Shown here: positions 34,701-43,287 of the stretch, piece after piece
Numbering within the stretch: position 1 is the first letter of the stretch
How the letters are laid out: every line of letters begins with the position of its first letter
Assembly (NCBI RefSeq): GCF_040362765.1
Contig: NZ_BAABWK010000002.1
Span: 682,001 to 746,000 of the forward strand
Length of the DNA stretch: 64,000 nt
Direction of reading: 5' to 3'
Origin: Pyruvatibacter sp. HU-CL02332
GTDB lineage: Bacteria; Pseudomonadota; Alphaproteobacteria; CGMCC-115125
Notes under the pieces: generated by a model
What the model was told of the DNA's origin: nothing
What the model saw: only the letters and a program-made list of their open reading frames with translations
The model's database searches: none
Made by a program: the position numbers and the translations under genes

Positions 34701-34943
34701 GTGGGCTTCTTTGACCGAAGCGTCACCTATGGCGGCCCTGTTGCTGTGTGGTGGGTTCAGTTGTCCACGGCGATCATCTCAGGCCTGAGCTTTGCGACCC
34801 TGCTGACGCTGGTGGTGACACCGGTGATGCTGGCCGCGCCGACGGTAATCCGTCAAAGCTCATTGAACATCCGCGAGACGGTTGAGAACCTGCTGCGCCG
34901 CCGCTCACTGCGTGACCGGCGATATGGCGGAGCGGCCGAGTAA
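31743..34943 (+). CDS. RND-family efflux pump, inner-membrane subunit (AcrB/MexF-like)
   Basis: The 1066-aa protein has the full RND layout: helix 1 (TTMVLLVLAGITSYLSI), a large periplasmic loop to about 330, helices 2-6, helix 7 near 540, the second loop, and helices 8-12 after 860. The helix 4 region reads LLLAVGMLVDGAIVIVEF, where AcrB-type pumps normally carry two Asp (VDDAIV); only one is present. The second loop has a Gly/Gln-rich linker (GPGQGGPGQGG). It works as a trimeric proton-driven exporter with the adaptor encoded just upstream. The substrate cannot be read; phenolics or biocides are possible given PadR control. Confidence 0.93.
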   Translation: MNPLVAASVGRTRTVLTTMVLLVLAGITSYLSIPKEADPDIAIPFFFVSIPYPGISPEDGERLLVKPMETELRTLEGLEEIQAFASQGFAGIILEFDVSFDKDQALQEVREKVDLARAEIPTEAEEPIITEFNASLFPVLVVALSGDVPERALLQRARKLQDAIEAVPTVLEAKLVGDREELLEVVIDPVKLESYDVSQRELINAVSLNNQLVAAGALDTGQGRFNVKVPGLFENREDVMGLAVKSSGEGVVTLDDIADIRRTFKDADSFARFNGGPAIVIEVTKRLGSNIINTNNAVRAIVEEETARWPKDIKISYTQDQSSWIYRSINSLEASIITAISLVMIVVVAALGMRSAILVGVAIPTSFLIGFFLLALSGLTLNMMVMFGLLLAVGMLVDGAIVIVEFADRKMAEGVDRVEAYVSASSRMFWPIISSTATTLAAFLPMLLWPGVSGQFMSYLPLTLIFVLIASLITALIFLPVLGSIFGKAEAANQATLRSLSGAETGDVLALEGITGTYVRLLNTLIKRPFQVIGGTLSVLVGIFFLYGSFNNGVEFFVNTEPEQAAILVSARGNLSAEEMLLLVNEVESIVLDVSGVASAFAQTGPGQGGPGQGGDAPADMIGRISIELAPYEERRPGAIILDEIRDRTMNLPGINVEVRKREDGPPTGKDVQIQLSSRDPVALRAMTEKVRDHFANNVADLIDIEDSLPLPGIEWVLKIDREQAGRFGADVAAIGATVQMVTNGILVGTYRPDDADDEVDIRARFPVSDRSIDQLDQLRLRTPNGLVPLSNFITREPARQVNEITRIDGIQVMDVKANTTNGVLADDKVTELKAWIANEANIDPRVNVRFRGADENQAESAAFLGNAMIAALFLMFIILLTQFNSFYHSVLTLSAVIMSTMGVLLGMVITGHTFSVIMTGTGIVALAGIVVNNNIVLIDTFQGLLARGMDPVEAVLRTAGQRLRPVLLTTITTICGLLPMATQINVGFFDRSVTYGGPVAVWWVQLSTAIISGLSFATLLTLVVTPVMLAAPTVIRQSSLNIRETVENLLRRRSLRDRRYGGAAE

Positions 34944-34953
34944 CCCTCAGGGC

Positions 34954-35832
34954 CTAGTCGCCGGCCTGCTCATCCAAACTGCGATCCCGGGAAGCGCGCG
35001 CAATCTGCGTGCGCTTCTCGAGCACGCGGTGTCGCCAGAACGCGAGTGGCAGAGACACGGCATATAGAGCCGTAATGCCAATAACCGTCATCCACGGATA
35101 GCTGACTGCCAAGGCGGCCACCAATGCCACGCCGAGCAAAAAAGGCAGCGCCTTATCGCGGCGGGTGGAAAGCCTTAAGTGCTTGCCGGAGAACGTTGGC
35201 AGGCGGCTGACCATCAGGAAGGCGACGACACCGATATGGACCGCCACCAGCGACGGCCAGGTGTTGAACGTCGTGATCTGCGTGAAATCCATATAGAGCG
35301 GCAGCATCACCAGTCCGGCGGCGGCTGGCGCCGGTACGCCCACAAAAAACGCGTTCGCCCATGACGGTCGATCAGGATCCTCGGCAGCGACGTTGAAGCG
35401 TGCCAGCCGCAGGGCGCAGGCTACCGAATAGCCAAGGACAGCGACCCAGCCCAGGCCGCCCAACGCATCCAGGCTCCATGTGTAGAGGATCAGGACCGGA
35501 GCCACGCCGAAATTGAAAAAATCGGCGAGCGAATCCAATTCAGCCCCAAAACTTGATTGCGCCTTGAGCATGCGCGCAAGCCGACCGTCCAAGGCATCAA
35601 GCAAGGCGGCAACGAGAATTGCATAGACGGCAAACTCGTATCGGCCTTCCAGCCCAAAACGGATGGCCGTCAAACCCGCACACAAGGCAAGCACGGTCAG
35701 CACATTTGGCAGAAGATTGCGTAAAGGGGCCTGCTGACGCTTCTCGCCAGATCGGCGCATGCGGCCACGCAGGGACTTGCCGGTCAGCTTGTCCTCAATC
35801 TTCGATGGTGCGGACTCGTGGTCTTTGGTCAT
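34954..35832 (-). CDS. pssA: CDP-diacylglycerol--serine O-phosphatidyltransferase
   Basis: The 292-aa membrane protein has the CDP-alcohol phosphotransferase motif DG-x2-AR-x8-G-x3-D-x3-D, seen as [28 protein letters not shown]. About eight hydrophobic helices follow and precede it. It joins serine to CDP-diacylglycerol, giving phosphatidylserine, which the next gene's product decarboxylates. The gene overlaps psd by four bases. The N-terminal 35 residues are charged and cytoplasmic. Confidence 0.94.
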   Translation of the reverse strand: MTKDHESAPSKIEDKLTGKSLRGRMRRSGEKRQQAPLRNLLPNVLTVLALCAGLTAIRFGLEGRYEFAVYAILVAALLDALDGRLARMLKAQSSFGAELDSLADFFNFGVAPVLILYTWSLDALGGLGWVAVLGYSVACALRLARFNVAAEDPDRPSWANAFFVGVPAPAAAGLVMLPLYMDFTQITTFNTWPSLVAVHIGVVAFLMVSRLPTFSGKHLRLSTRRDKALPFLLGVALVAALAVSYPWMTVIGITALYAVSLPLAFWRHRVLEKRTQIARASRDRSLDEQAGD

Positions 35833-36530
35833 GAGCGACGTCCGGGGCGATGATCGTCATGCACGTGATGATCCGCCAGCACGGTTTCGCCACCGACGCT
35901 GGTTTGTCCAACGCACACGAGAGGGTCCAGCCCCTTGGGTAGGTAAACGTCCACACGGCTGCCAAAGCGGATAAGGCCGATGCGGTCACCTGCCTCAAGG
36001 TGATCATCCTGATTGACGAAGGGAAGAATGCGGCGCGCGACAAGGCCTGCAACCATCACCACGCAATATTCACGACCACCGCCCGTGCGCAGAAGCACGG
36101 AGGAGCGTTCGTTTTCCTCTGATGCCTTGTCCAGGGACGCATCAAAGAACTTGCCGGGGCGATAGGCTGTGCGGATGGCAGCGGCTTCAACCGGGGAGCG
36201 AATGATATGAACGTTGAACACATTCATGAAGACGCTGATGCGCGTCAGGGGTTCGTCACCCAGTCCCATTTCAGGTGGCGGCACGGCTTCTGCAATCATG
36301 TTGATGACACCATCAGCGGGCGCGATGACAAGACCCGGACGATCCGGCGTCACGCGCTCAGGATCACGGAAGAACCACGCACACCAAACCGTGGCGATAA
36401 CACCTATCCACCCGAACGGCTGCCAGACCCAAAACAGCACAAGCGTGATTGCTGCAAAGATGAGCACAAAACGCCGGCCTTCGGGGTGCATGGGCGGAAC
36501 AAATGCCAAAAGATCGCGCATGAGAACCAC
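35829..36530 (-). CDS. psd: Phosphatidylserine decarboxylase proenzyme
   Basis: The protein (about 233 aa) is the short bacterial form of PSD. Near the C-terminus [11 protein letters not shown] holds the Gly-Ser pair where self-cleavage makes the pyruvoyl group. Two hydrophobic helices lie at about 20-55. It converts phosphatidylserine to phosphatidylethanolamine. The start is uncertain: GGAAGGA is followed by a GTG at 36530 (used here) and an ATG at 36521. It is coupled to pssA, and a GFA-like gene and an Atm1-type exporter lie upstream on the same strand. Confidence 0.92.
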   Translation of the reverse strand: MVLMRDLLAFVPPMHPEGRRFVLIFAAITLVLFWVWQPFGWIGVIATVWCAWFFRDPERVTPDRPGLVIAPADGVINMIAEAVPPPEMGLGDEPLTRISVFMNVFNVHIIRSPVEAAAIRTAYRPGKFFDASLDKASEENERSSVLLRTGGGREYCVVMVAGLVARRILPFVNQDDHLEAGDRIGLIRFGSRVDVYLPKGLDPLVCVGQTSVGGETVLADHHVHDDHRPGRRS

Positions 36531-36553
36531 AAGTCCTTCCAAACTAACTGTTA

Positions 36554-36955
36554 CTAAGGCCTGCCCTGGTCAAAGTGTTCCTGAGCCACACTCATATCCA
36601 CCCAGTCGTGGCAGGATTGTTCCCACACTGACCGTTGTGGTTTCGGGAAAGCCGGGTCGGCAAACGCGCCGACGGCTATGCCGATGAGACCGGGGTTTTT
36701 GTCAGACCACCAGTAGAGGGTTGTACCGCATTTCGGGCAAAAGTGCTCGTGGAATTGATTGCCGATGGCTGTCGGCCGGGAGAAGGCCGTTGCCTCCCCG
36801 GTGATCTCCACATCGGCCTCCAGATAGTAGGCCCCGACACCAAAGACCGAGCCGGTCCGGCGCTGGCAACCTGAGCAATGACAGGCGACGATGCCTGCGG
36901 GGTCAACACGGGCTTTTGCCGAAAGGGCGCCACACTGGCAACTGGCCGTTTTCAT
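36554..36955 (-). CDS. GFA-family zinc protein (glutathione-dependent formaldehyde-activating-like)
   Basis: The 133-aa protein shows the zinc ligands of the GFA/CENP-V fold: CQCGAL at the N-terminus, [12 protein letters not shown], and [17 protein letters not shown]. Members resemble glutathione-dependent formaldehyde-activating enzyme, but most have no proven activity. I start at the ATG at 36955, seven bases after CAGGAG; the frame to 36991 has no ribosome site. It lies between psd and the ABC exporter and is probably an independent small gene. Confidence 0.9.
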   Translation of the reverse strand: MKTASCQCGALSAKARVDPAGIVACHCSGCQRRTGSVFGVGAYYLEADVEITGEATAFSRPTAIGNQFHEHFCPKCGTTLYWWSDKNPGLIGIAVGAFADPAFPKPQRSVWEQSCHDWVDMSVAQEHFDQGRP

Positions 36956-37014
36956 GCTCACTCCTGTTTTGTCTGGAGCAGAACATAGCATGTGAGGCGA
37001 AGTTTGGCGGGCGC

Positions 37015-38940
37015 CTACTTGGCGGGAACCAGACCCTCGTCGCCGACTGCGCTGGCCACCAAAGTGCCCTCGGTTTCAGCCACTTCCTGAAGAATCTCCT
37101 CAGCACGCTGGGCTTCCTGCTGGCGCTGCCACATGGCGGCATAGGCGCCATCCTTGGCCAGCAGCTCGCGGTGCGTGCCGCGCTCACAGATTTTGCCATG
37201 GTCGAGCACGATGATTTCGTCTGCATCCACCACGGTGGAAAGCCGGTGCGCGATAACGAGGCTGGTCCGGTCCCGTGAGACGATGGAGAGCGAGGCCTGA
37301 ATTTCCTTCTCCGTGTGGGTGTCCAGCGCGGAGGTTGCTTCATCCAGCAGGAGAATTGGCGGGTTCTTGAGGAGAGTACGGGCAATGGCCACGCGCTGCT
37401 TTTCACCGCCGGACAGCTTGAGGCCACGCTCGCCGACCTGGCTGTCATAGCCCTCCGGCAGGCTTTGAATGAAATCGTGAATCTGCGCCATGCGGGCGGC
37501 TTCTTCGACTTCGGCGTCGGTCGCATCCGGACGGCCATAGCGAATGTTGTAGCGGATCGAGTCATTGAACAGGACCGTGTCCTGGGGAACGATGCCGATG
37601 GCGTGGCGCACACTGTCCTGGGTCACGTCACGGATGTCCTGGCCGTCAATCAGAATGCGGCCGGCGGTTGCATCATAGAAGCGGAACAGAAGACGCGAGA
37701 TGGTGGACTTGCCCGCACCCGACGGGCCGACGATGGCAACCATGCGCCCGGCAGGTACCGTGAAATCCACGCCCTTGAGAATCTTGCGCTCGGGGTCATA
37801 GGCAAAGTCGACATTCTCAAAACGGATTTCGCAGCTTGATGCCGCAGCGCTCTTGGCGGCCAGTGGTTTGGCGTCCGGTTTGTCTTCAATTTCAGCGCCA
37901 ACACCGAGCAGAGCGAACATGGTCTCCATGTCCACCAGCGCCTGTTTGATTTCACGATAGACGAAGCCAAGCAGATTGAGCGGCTGGTAGAGCTGGATCA
38001 GCATGGCATTGACCAGCACAAAATCACCAAGGGTCATGGTGCCATTCTTGACGCCCATGGCAGCCATGATCATCAAGGCTGACAGACCAATTGCGAAAAT
38101 CGCCGCCTGCCCGGCATTGAGCCAGGACAGTGACTTTGTCGAGCGGACGGCGGCGTCTTCATACCGCGCCATGGAGCGGTCAAAACGCTCAGACTCATGG
38201 GCTTCGTTGCCGAAATATTTCACGGTTTCAAAGTTGAGCAGGCTGTCGATGGCTTTCGAGTGGGCGCGCTCGTCTGACTGGTTCATGGACCGGATGAAGC
38301 CGATGCGCCATTCAGTCACTTTGAAGGTGAAAAGGATGTAGCTGCCGACGGTTGCCAGGGTGACGACCGCAAACCAGATGCCGAAGTTCCACCAGAAGAT
38401 GCCTGCCACCAGAACAAGCTCCAGCAGCGTCGGGCCGATGTTGAACAGGGTGAAGCGCAGGAGGAACTCGATGGCTTTCACACCGCGCTCGATGACACGG
38501 CTGAGGCCACCAGTCCGGCGGCTCAGGTGGAAGCGAAGTGACAGGGCATGGAGGTGCCGGAAGGTCCGAAGGCCGACGGCCCTGACGGCATGCTGACCAA
38601 CCCGGGCAAACAGGCCATCGCGCAGCTGCGCCAGACCGATCATCAGTATGCGGGCAACCCCGTATGCCCCGATGAGCGCTACCACGGACGCAATGACAAT
38701 CAGCTCTGTGCCCTGTTTGTCGAGCGCATCAACGGCGGCGCCATACAGGAACGGCATGTAGAGCGTCACGGCCTTGGCCAGCACGAGCGCAATCATGGCA
38801 AGGACAACTCGGCCTCTGAGGTCCGGGCGGCCCTTGGGCCACAGAAAGGGCAGCAGGTCGCGGATCGCTTCGCGGTTGCTCCGGCGATCGACGTCAAGCG
38901 TCGTTTGCTGGCCTGCGGCTGTGCCGAAGCGTGGTGACAT
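37015..38940 (-). CDS. Atm1/ABCB7-type ABC transporter (fused permease and ATPase)
   Basis: The 641-aa half-transporter has six membrane helices (about 45-350) and one ATPase domain (385-620): Walker A GPSGAGKST, signature LSGGEKQR, Walker B ILLLDEATSALD and the switch His in IAHRLSTV. NEAHE in the loop KYFGNEAHESERF is typical of Atm1-like exporters, which move glutathione-linked sulfur or metal compounds; the bacterial homologue NaAtm1 is an example. It would work as a homodimer in the inner membrane. The C-terminal 40 residues are Glu/Ala-rich. GGGAG precedes the ATG. Confidence 0.93.
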   Translation of the reverse strand: MSPRFGTAAGQQTTLDVDRRSNREAIRDLLPFLWPKGRPDLRGRVVLAMIALVLAKAVTLYMPFLYGAAVDALDKQGTELIVIASVVALIGAYGVARILMIGLAQLRDGLFARVGQHAVRAVGLRTFRHLHALSLRFHLSRRTGGLSRVIERGVKAIEFLLRFTLFNIGPTLLELVLVAGIFWWNFGIWFAVVTLATVGSYILFTFKVTEWRIGFIRSMNQSDERAHSKAIDSLLNFETVKYFGNEAHESERFDRSMARYEDAAVRSTKSLSWLNAGQAAIFAIGLSALMIMAAMGVKNGTMTLGDFVLVNAMLIQLYQPLNLLGFVYREIKQALVDMETMFALLGVGAEIEDKPDAKPLAAKSAAASSCEIRFENVDFAYDPERKILKGVDFTVPAGRMVAIVGPSGAGKSTISRLLFRFYDATAGRILIDGQDIRDVTQDSVRHAIGIVPQDTVLFNDSIRYNIRYGRPDATDAEVEEAARMAQIHDFIQSLPEGYDSQVGERGLKLSGGEKQRVAIARTLLKNPPILLLDEATSALDTHTEKEIQASLSIVSRDRTSLVIAHRLSTVVDADEIIVLDHGKICERGTHRELLAKDGAYAAMWQRQQEAQRAEEILQEVAETEGTLVASAVGDEGLVPAK

Positions 38941-39080
38941 GGGGGCTCCCGGGAATGCATGAGGCGATGGACCGCGAAGTGCGTGCCCTCTTATGCCCCA
39001 AAACCACCGGCGCGTGGCGGTTTAAGTACCACCTTACATAGCCATTCCCTCATCCAAGACAAGGTTTTGGTCGGCGGTAG

Positions 39081-40061
39081 CTACTGGGTGTAGCCCGGTG
39101 TTTCAAAGACCTGACCGGGATAGATCAGGTTCGGGTCACGGATATCATCACGATTGGCCTGATAAATGACCGTGTACTGGTAGCCTGATCCATACAGCTT
39201 CTGGGCGATGTTCCACAGATTGTTGCCGGGCTGAATGACCACCTTGCCATCCTGAAGCACCATGGCGACTTCTTCAGCCGTCGCGCGTTCAAACGGCGCT
39301 TCAAGGCGGGCCAGCACCATGCCCTGGGCATCGATCTGGTCCACGCGCAGCTCATGGACGCCGGGCTCGATCGGGCGTATCGCTGTTACCACCCAGCGAC
39401 CTTTTGCGTCTGCGGTCGCATCTCCCGCAGCCTTGTTGTCCACATAGATGCGTACATTGCTGCCAACAGGCGCGCGGCCGGAGAAGATGACGTCGCCGCC
39501 TTCGCCGTAATCCACCGTATCAAGAGTGAGAGCGCCGCCATTGGCTGCGACGCCTGTTCCCTGCAGGACCTTGCTGGGCTCATCAGGCTTTTGCAGAACC
39601 ACCAGGGCTTCGGCTTCGGGATCCTCGGGCACCGATATGGAGACTACCTGTTCGGAGTTCAGCAGCGTGCCATCGGGCAGCTCTGCTTCCAGCCGCAACT
39701 GACGGTCGCCGGTGGGCAGGGGATCATCGAGAACAATCACCCACTCACCGCGGCTGTCGGCTTCCGCTTCGGCAATCACCGTGCCGTTGTCGATCAATCG
39801 AATTTTCGAGCCGGGTTCTGCACGTCCAGCAGCAACCGTCTGGCCATCGCGCTCAACACGGACGATGTCAAAGGAGGGACCTTCGGGCTCATCGGCTTCC
39901 GGCTGCGTTGCATCAGTCGACTCGGTCTCGCCTGTTTCAGCGACCGTGCCGTCCGTCAGCGTCGGGTCAGACGCCTCGCCTGCAAACAGGAAAAAATAGG
40001 CCAGGCCCAGAACCACAAGTGCGGCTGCCAACCCGCCGATGATGGCAATGCCTCGCGACAT
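39081..40061 (-). CDS. Single-pass membrane protein with Ig-like repeats and C-terminal LysM
   Basis: The 326-aa protein begins with one membrane helix (GIAIIGGLAAALVVLGLAYFFLF), then an acidic Thr/Glu-rich linker (40-65), then two Ig-like modules (IVRVERDGQTVAAGRAEPGSKIRLI, and VIFSGRAPVGSNVRIYVDNK). It ends in a LysM domain: VIQPGNNLWNIAQKLYGSGYQYTVIYQANRDDIRDPNLIYPGQVFETP. LysM binds peptidoglycan, so this is a cell-wall-facing anchor protein in the periplasm. Proteins of this build are common in alphaproteobacteria and little studied. GGGAG precedes the ATG at 40061. It is divergent from the LOG gene. Confidence 0.9.
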   Translation of the reverse strand: MSRGIAIIGGLAAALVVLGLAYFFLFAGEASDPTLTDGTVAETGETESTDATQPEADEPEGPSFDIVRVERDGQTVAAGRAEPGSKIRLIDNGTVIAEAEADSRGEWVIVLDDPLPTGDRQLRLEAELPDGTLLNSEQVVSISVPEDPEAEALVVLQKPDEPSKVLQGTGVAANGGALTLDTVDYGEGGDVIFSGRAPVGSNVRIYVDNKAAGDATADAKGRWVVTAIRPIEPGVHELRVDQIDAQGMVLARLEAPFERATAEEVAMVLQDGKVVIQPGNNLWNIAQKLYGSGYQYTVIYQANRDDIRDPNLIYPGQVFETPGYTQ

Positions 40062-40203
40062 GTCGCCGGCTCCCTAATTTTGCGCATCGCAAATTTGCGA
40101 CCGCACCCCTTGCGCAGAATTTTCGTATCCTGAGAATATGGCATCGACGCGACCGCGTCCGCTTTTAACCGATTTTTGCGTTAATTGCTGCATTGCAGGA
40201 TAT

Positions 40204-40773
40204 ATGCACTCCGTGACGAACATACCGCGTTCTATTACCGTTTTTTGTGGCAGTGCAGCAGGAGATAATCCTGCCTATGCACAAGCAGCCCACGATCTGG
40301 GCGTCCTGCTTGCCAATAACGACATCAAACTTGTTTATGGCGGCGGCGGCATTGGCCTGATGGGCATCCTCGCGCGCGCCGTCGATGATCATGGCGGCGA
40401 GGTGGACGGCATCATCCCTGAGTTTCTGACGGTGCCTGAAGTCATGAAGGACGCACCGGGCAATCTGGAAATCACCGAAAACCTCCACGACCGGATGCAG
40501 AAAATGGCCGCCAAGGCGGACGCCTTTGTCGTTCTGCCCGGCGGCATCGGGACCATCGCAGAGCTCGTCGATATCCTGACCTGGAAACAGCTTGGCCGGC
40601 ACGACAAACCCATCATTGTTCTGGATATCGATGGCTACTGGTCACCGCTGGCGGCCCTTCTTGAGCACATCGTCGATCGAGGTTTCTCCCACGGCGACCT
40701 GTCGGCAATGTTCCGTATCGTGAGCAGTGTGGATGAATTGATTCAGGTCTTCGATATCCCCCAGCCTGTTTAG
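40204..40773 (+). CDS. LOG-family protein (TIGR00730-type nucleotide phosphoribohydrolase)
   Basis: The 189-aa Rossmann-type protein has ITVFCGSAAGDNP at the N-terminus, LVYGGGGIGLMG, and the signature PGGIGTIAELVDILTWKQLG that forms the active site of LOG enzymes. These cleave the ribose phosphate from nucleoside monophosphates such as AMP or cytokinin nucleotides. I start at the ATG at 40204, just after AGGA; a start at 40138 would add 22 residues not typical of the family. Its stop overlaps that of the convergent rarD gene by four bases. Confidence 0.92.
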   Translation: MHSVTNIPRSITVFCGSAAGDNPAYAQAAHDLGVLLANNDIKLVYGGGGIGLMGILARAVDDHGGEVDGIIPEFLTVPEVMKDAPGNLEITENLHDRMQKMAAKADAFVVLPGGIGTIAELVDILTWKQLGRHDKPIIVLDIDGYWSPLAALLEHIVDRGFSHGDLSAMFRIVSSVDELIQVFDIPQPV

Positions 40774-41657
40774 CGGCTGCGCAACGCATCCCAGGCAAAG
40801 ACGGCGAGGCCGAGCCAGATGCCTGCGAATGTAAGGGCGTTGGCGAAAGCGAATGGCTCACGGAAGTGCAGGACTGCAATCAGGAACATGATGCTGGGGG
40901 CGATGAACTGGAGGATGCCGACGGTGGCAAGGCTCACGCGGCGGGCACCGGCTGCAAACAGTAGCAGCGGGATGGCGGTGAATGGGCCTGTGCCAAGCAG
41001 TAAGGCCATTGTCAGAATGTCCACTGCACCAAAGCCCAATAGCGGGCCACCCGATATCACGAGATAGCCCACCATCAAGGGGGCAAGCACCGCCATCTCG
41101 ACGAACAGGCCATCGATGCTTTCAACATTCACTGTCTTGCGTAGATAGCCATAAGCGGCAAAAGAGCTTGCGAGGAAAAGCGCAATCCACGGCACGTCGC
41201 CGAGCAGAATGATTTCGTTGAGAACGCCGAGGGCCGCCAGAGCAATGGCGATCTGCTGAGCCCTGTTCAACCGTTCGCCCAGCAGGACAACACCAAGTGC
41301 CACGCTCATGAGCGGGTTGATGAAATATCCAAGGCTTGCGTCCAGCACCAGATCATTGGCCACCGCATAGATGAATCCACCCCAGTTGCTGGCGATCAAT
41401 ACGCCGGTGATTGCCAGAATACCGAGACTGCGTCGATTGGCTACGGCCGCCCATACCAACGACCACCGCCCCAGAACGGTGACGATGAGCGCCACAAAGG
41501 CAAGCGCCCACAATCCGCGATGGGCCAGCACGTCAAGCACCGACACGTGGTCCATTTCGCGGTAGTAGAGGGGCAGAAAGCCCCACATGAGGTACGCGCC
41601 GCCCGACAGCGCCACACCCAGCCTGGCCGGGTCTGGGGTCGGCTTGCTATTCACCAC
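40770..41657 (-). CDS. rarD: RarD-type EamA-family transporter
   Basis: The roughly 295-aa protein has ten hydrophobic helices and the RarD N-terminal pattern GGAYLMWGFLPLYYREMDHVSVLDVLAHRGLWA. RarD proteins belong to the drug/metabolite transporter superfamily; substrates are not settled. The start is uncertain: a GTG at 41657 lies just after the cimA stop, while a GTG at 41687 would overlap cimA by 29 bases. No clear ribosome site supports either. It is probably co-transcribed with cimA. Confidence 0.88.
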   Translation of the reverse strand: MVNSKPTPDPARLGVALSGGAYLMWGFLPLYYREMDHVSVLDVLAHRGLWALAFVALIVTVLGRWSLVWAAVANRRSLGILAITGVLIASNWGGFIYAVANDLVLDASLGYFINPLMSVALGVVLLGERLNRAQQIAIALAALGVLNEIILLGDVPWIALFLASSFAAYGYLRKTVNVESIDGLFVEMAVLAPLMVGYLVISGGPLLGFGAVDILTMALLLGTGPFTAIPLLLFAAGARRVSLATVGILQFIAPSIMFLIAVLHFREPFAFANALTFAGIWLGLAVFAWDALRSR

Positions 41658-41658
41658 C

Positions 41659-43275
41659 CTACCGTTGAGGTTCAGCAGCAGGCGCACCGTCGCGCAGCAG
41701 CTTGTAGGTGATCGAATCCATCAGCGCCTGAAAAGAGGCATCCACGATGTTGGGCGATACGCCGACCGTGGACCATCGGGCTCCGTCACCATCAACGCTC
41801 TCAATCATTACGCGGGTCACAGCCTCTGTGCCACTTGTCAGGATACGGACCTTGAAATCCGCCAGACGTAAGTCCTCAAGCCATGACGAGTATTTACCAA
41901 GGTCCTTGCGAAGCGCCTGATCCAGCGCGTTGACCGGGCCATTGCCCTCCCCTGCACTCATGATGGTGGCGCCATCGACGGCCACTTTCACCGTTGCTTC
42001 GGAGACGGTCACCAGTTCGCCCATGGCGTTGAAGCGACGTTCCACGAGAACGCGGAAGCTCTCCACCTCGAAATAATGCGGCACTTCACCCAATGCGCGG
42101 CGCGCCAGAAGCTCAAACGAGGCTTCTGCGCCATCATAGGCGTAGCCGAGAAACTCCCGTTCCTTGACCTCGTCCACCAGCCGCTTGATGCGCGGGTCCT
42201 GCGCGTCGACCTCGATGCCGGCAGCTTCAAGCTGTGCCAGCACGTTCGAGCGACCTGCCTGATCCGACACCAGAATGCGGCGCTTGTTGCCCACCGCTTC
42301 CGGCGGCACGTGTTCATAGGTCGCCGGGTCCTTTTGAACCGCGGAGACATGCAGCCCGCCTTTATGGGCAAAGGCTGATGCCCCCACATAAGGCTGATGA
42401 CGATTGGGAGACCGGTTGAGAATTTCGTCCAGCAGCCGGCTCACATGGGTGAGCTGGTTCAAATTCTCTACCGGCACGCCGGTTTCAAACCTGTCGGCAT
42501 AGTCCGGCTTCAGCAGCAGCGTCGGCAGCAGCGACACCATGTTGGCGTTGCCACAACGCTCGCCCAGACCATTGAGAGTGCCCTGTATCTGACGCACACC
42601 GCCATTGATGGCGGCAAGCGTGTTGGCGACAGCATTTTCCGTGTCGTTGTGGGTGTGGATACCCAGATTGTCTCCGGGCACATGCTCTGCCACTGCACGA
42701 GTGATGGCTTCCACCTCATGGGGGAGCGAGCCGCCATTGGTGTCACACAGCACCACCCAGCGGGCGCCTGCAGCAAGTGCTGTCTTGGCGCAGGCAATGG
42801 CATAGTCCGGGTTGGCTTTGTAGCCGTCGAAGAAATGCTCGCAGTCGATCATGGCCTCGCGGTCATGCTTGGTGATCGCGCGCACGCTGTCTTCAATGGC
42901 TTCAAGGTTTTCATCAAGCGAGCACCCCAGTGCCAGTTCCACCTGATGGTCCCAAGTCTTGGCGACGAGGCACACAGCATCCGACTCAGCGTCAAACAAG
43001 GCCGCAAGTCCCGGATCATTGTCGGCCGACCGCCCCACCCGCTTGGTCATGCCAAATGCGGTCATGGTTGCTTTTTTCAGGCCGCGCTTCTCGCTGAAGA
43101 AAGCGCTGTCTGTCGGGTTTGCTCCCGGCCAGCCGCCTTCCACATAATCAATGCCCAGGGCATCCAGGGTTTCCGCAATGCGGATCTTGTCGTCGACGCT
43201 GAAGTCCACACCCTGCGTCTGCGCGCCGTCGCGCAGCGTGGTGTCGAACAGGTAGAGACGTTCTTTGGTGCTCAT
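41659..43275 (-). CDS. cimA: (R)-citramalate synthase
   Basis: The 538-aa protein is of the CimA/LeuA-like family: YLFDTTLRDGAQTQGVDFS at the N-terminus with the catalytic Arg-Asp, HNDTENAVAN with the metal-binding His-x-His region (GIHTHND), and a C-terminal regulatory LeuA-type domain (about 400-520). The start and the YVEGGWPGANPTD region are typical of TIGR00977 citramalate synthases, which join pyruvate and acetyl-CoA toward isoleucine without threonine. The C-terminal domain usually gives isoleucine feedback control. GGGGACG precedes the ATG. It follows cysS on the same strand. Confidence 0.9.
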   Translation of the reverse strand: MSTKERLYLFDTTLRDGAQTQGVDFSVDDKIRIAETLDALGIDYVEGGWPGANPTDSAFFSEKRGLKKATMTAFGMTKRVGRSADNDPGLAALFDAESDAVCLVAKTWDHQVELALGCSLDENLEAIEDSVRAITKHDREAMIDCEHFFDGYKANPDYAIACAKTALAAGARWVVLCDTNGGSLPHEVEAITRAVAEHVPGDNLGIHTHNDTENAVANTLAAINGGVRQIQGTLNGLGERCGNANMVSLLPTLLLKPDYADRFETGVPVENLNQLTHVSRLLDEILNRSPNRHQPYVGASAFAHKGGLHVSAVQKDPATYEHVPPEAVGNKRRILVSDQAGRSNVLAQLEAAGIEVDAQDPRIKRLVDEVKEREFLGYAYDGAEASFELLARRALGEVPHYFEVESFRVLVERRFNAMGELVTVSEATVKVAVDGATIMSAGEGNGPVNALDQALRKDLGKYSSWLEDLRLADFKVRILTSGTEAVTRVMIESVDGDGARWSTVGVSPNIVDASFQALMDSITYKLLRDGAPAAEPQR

Positions 43276-43287
43276 TTTTTCGTCCCC

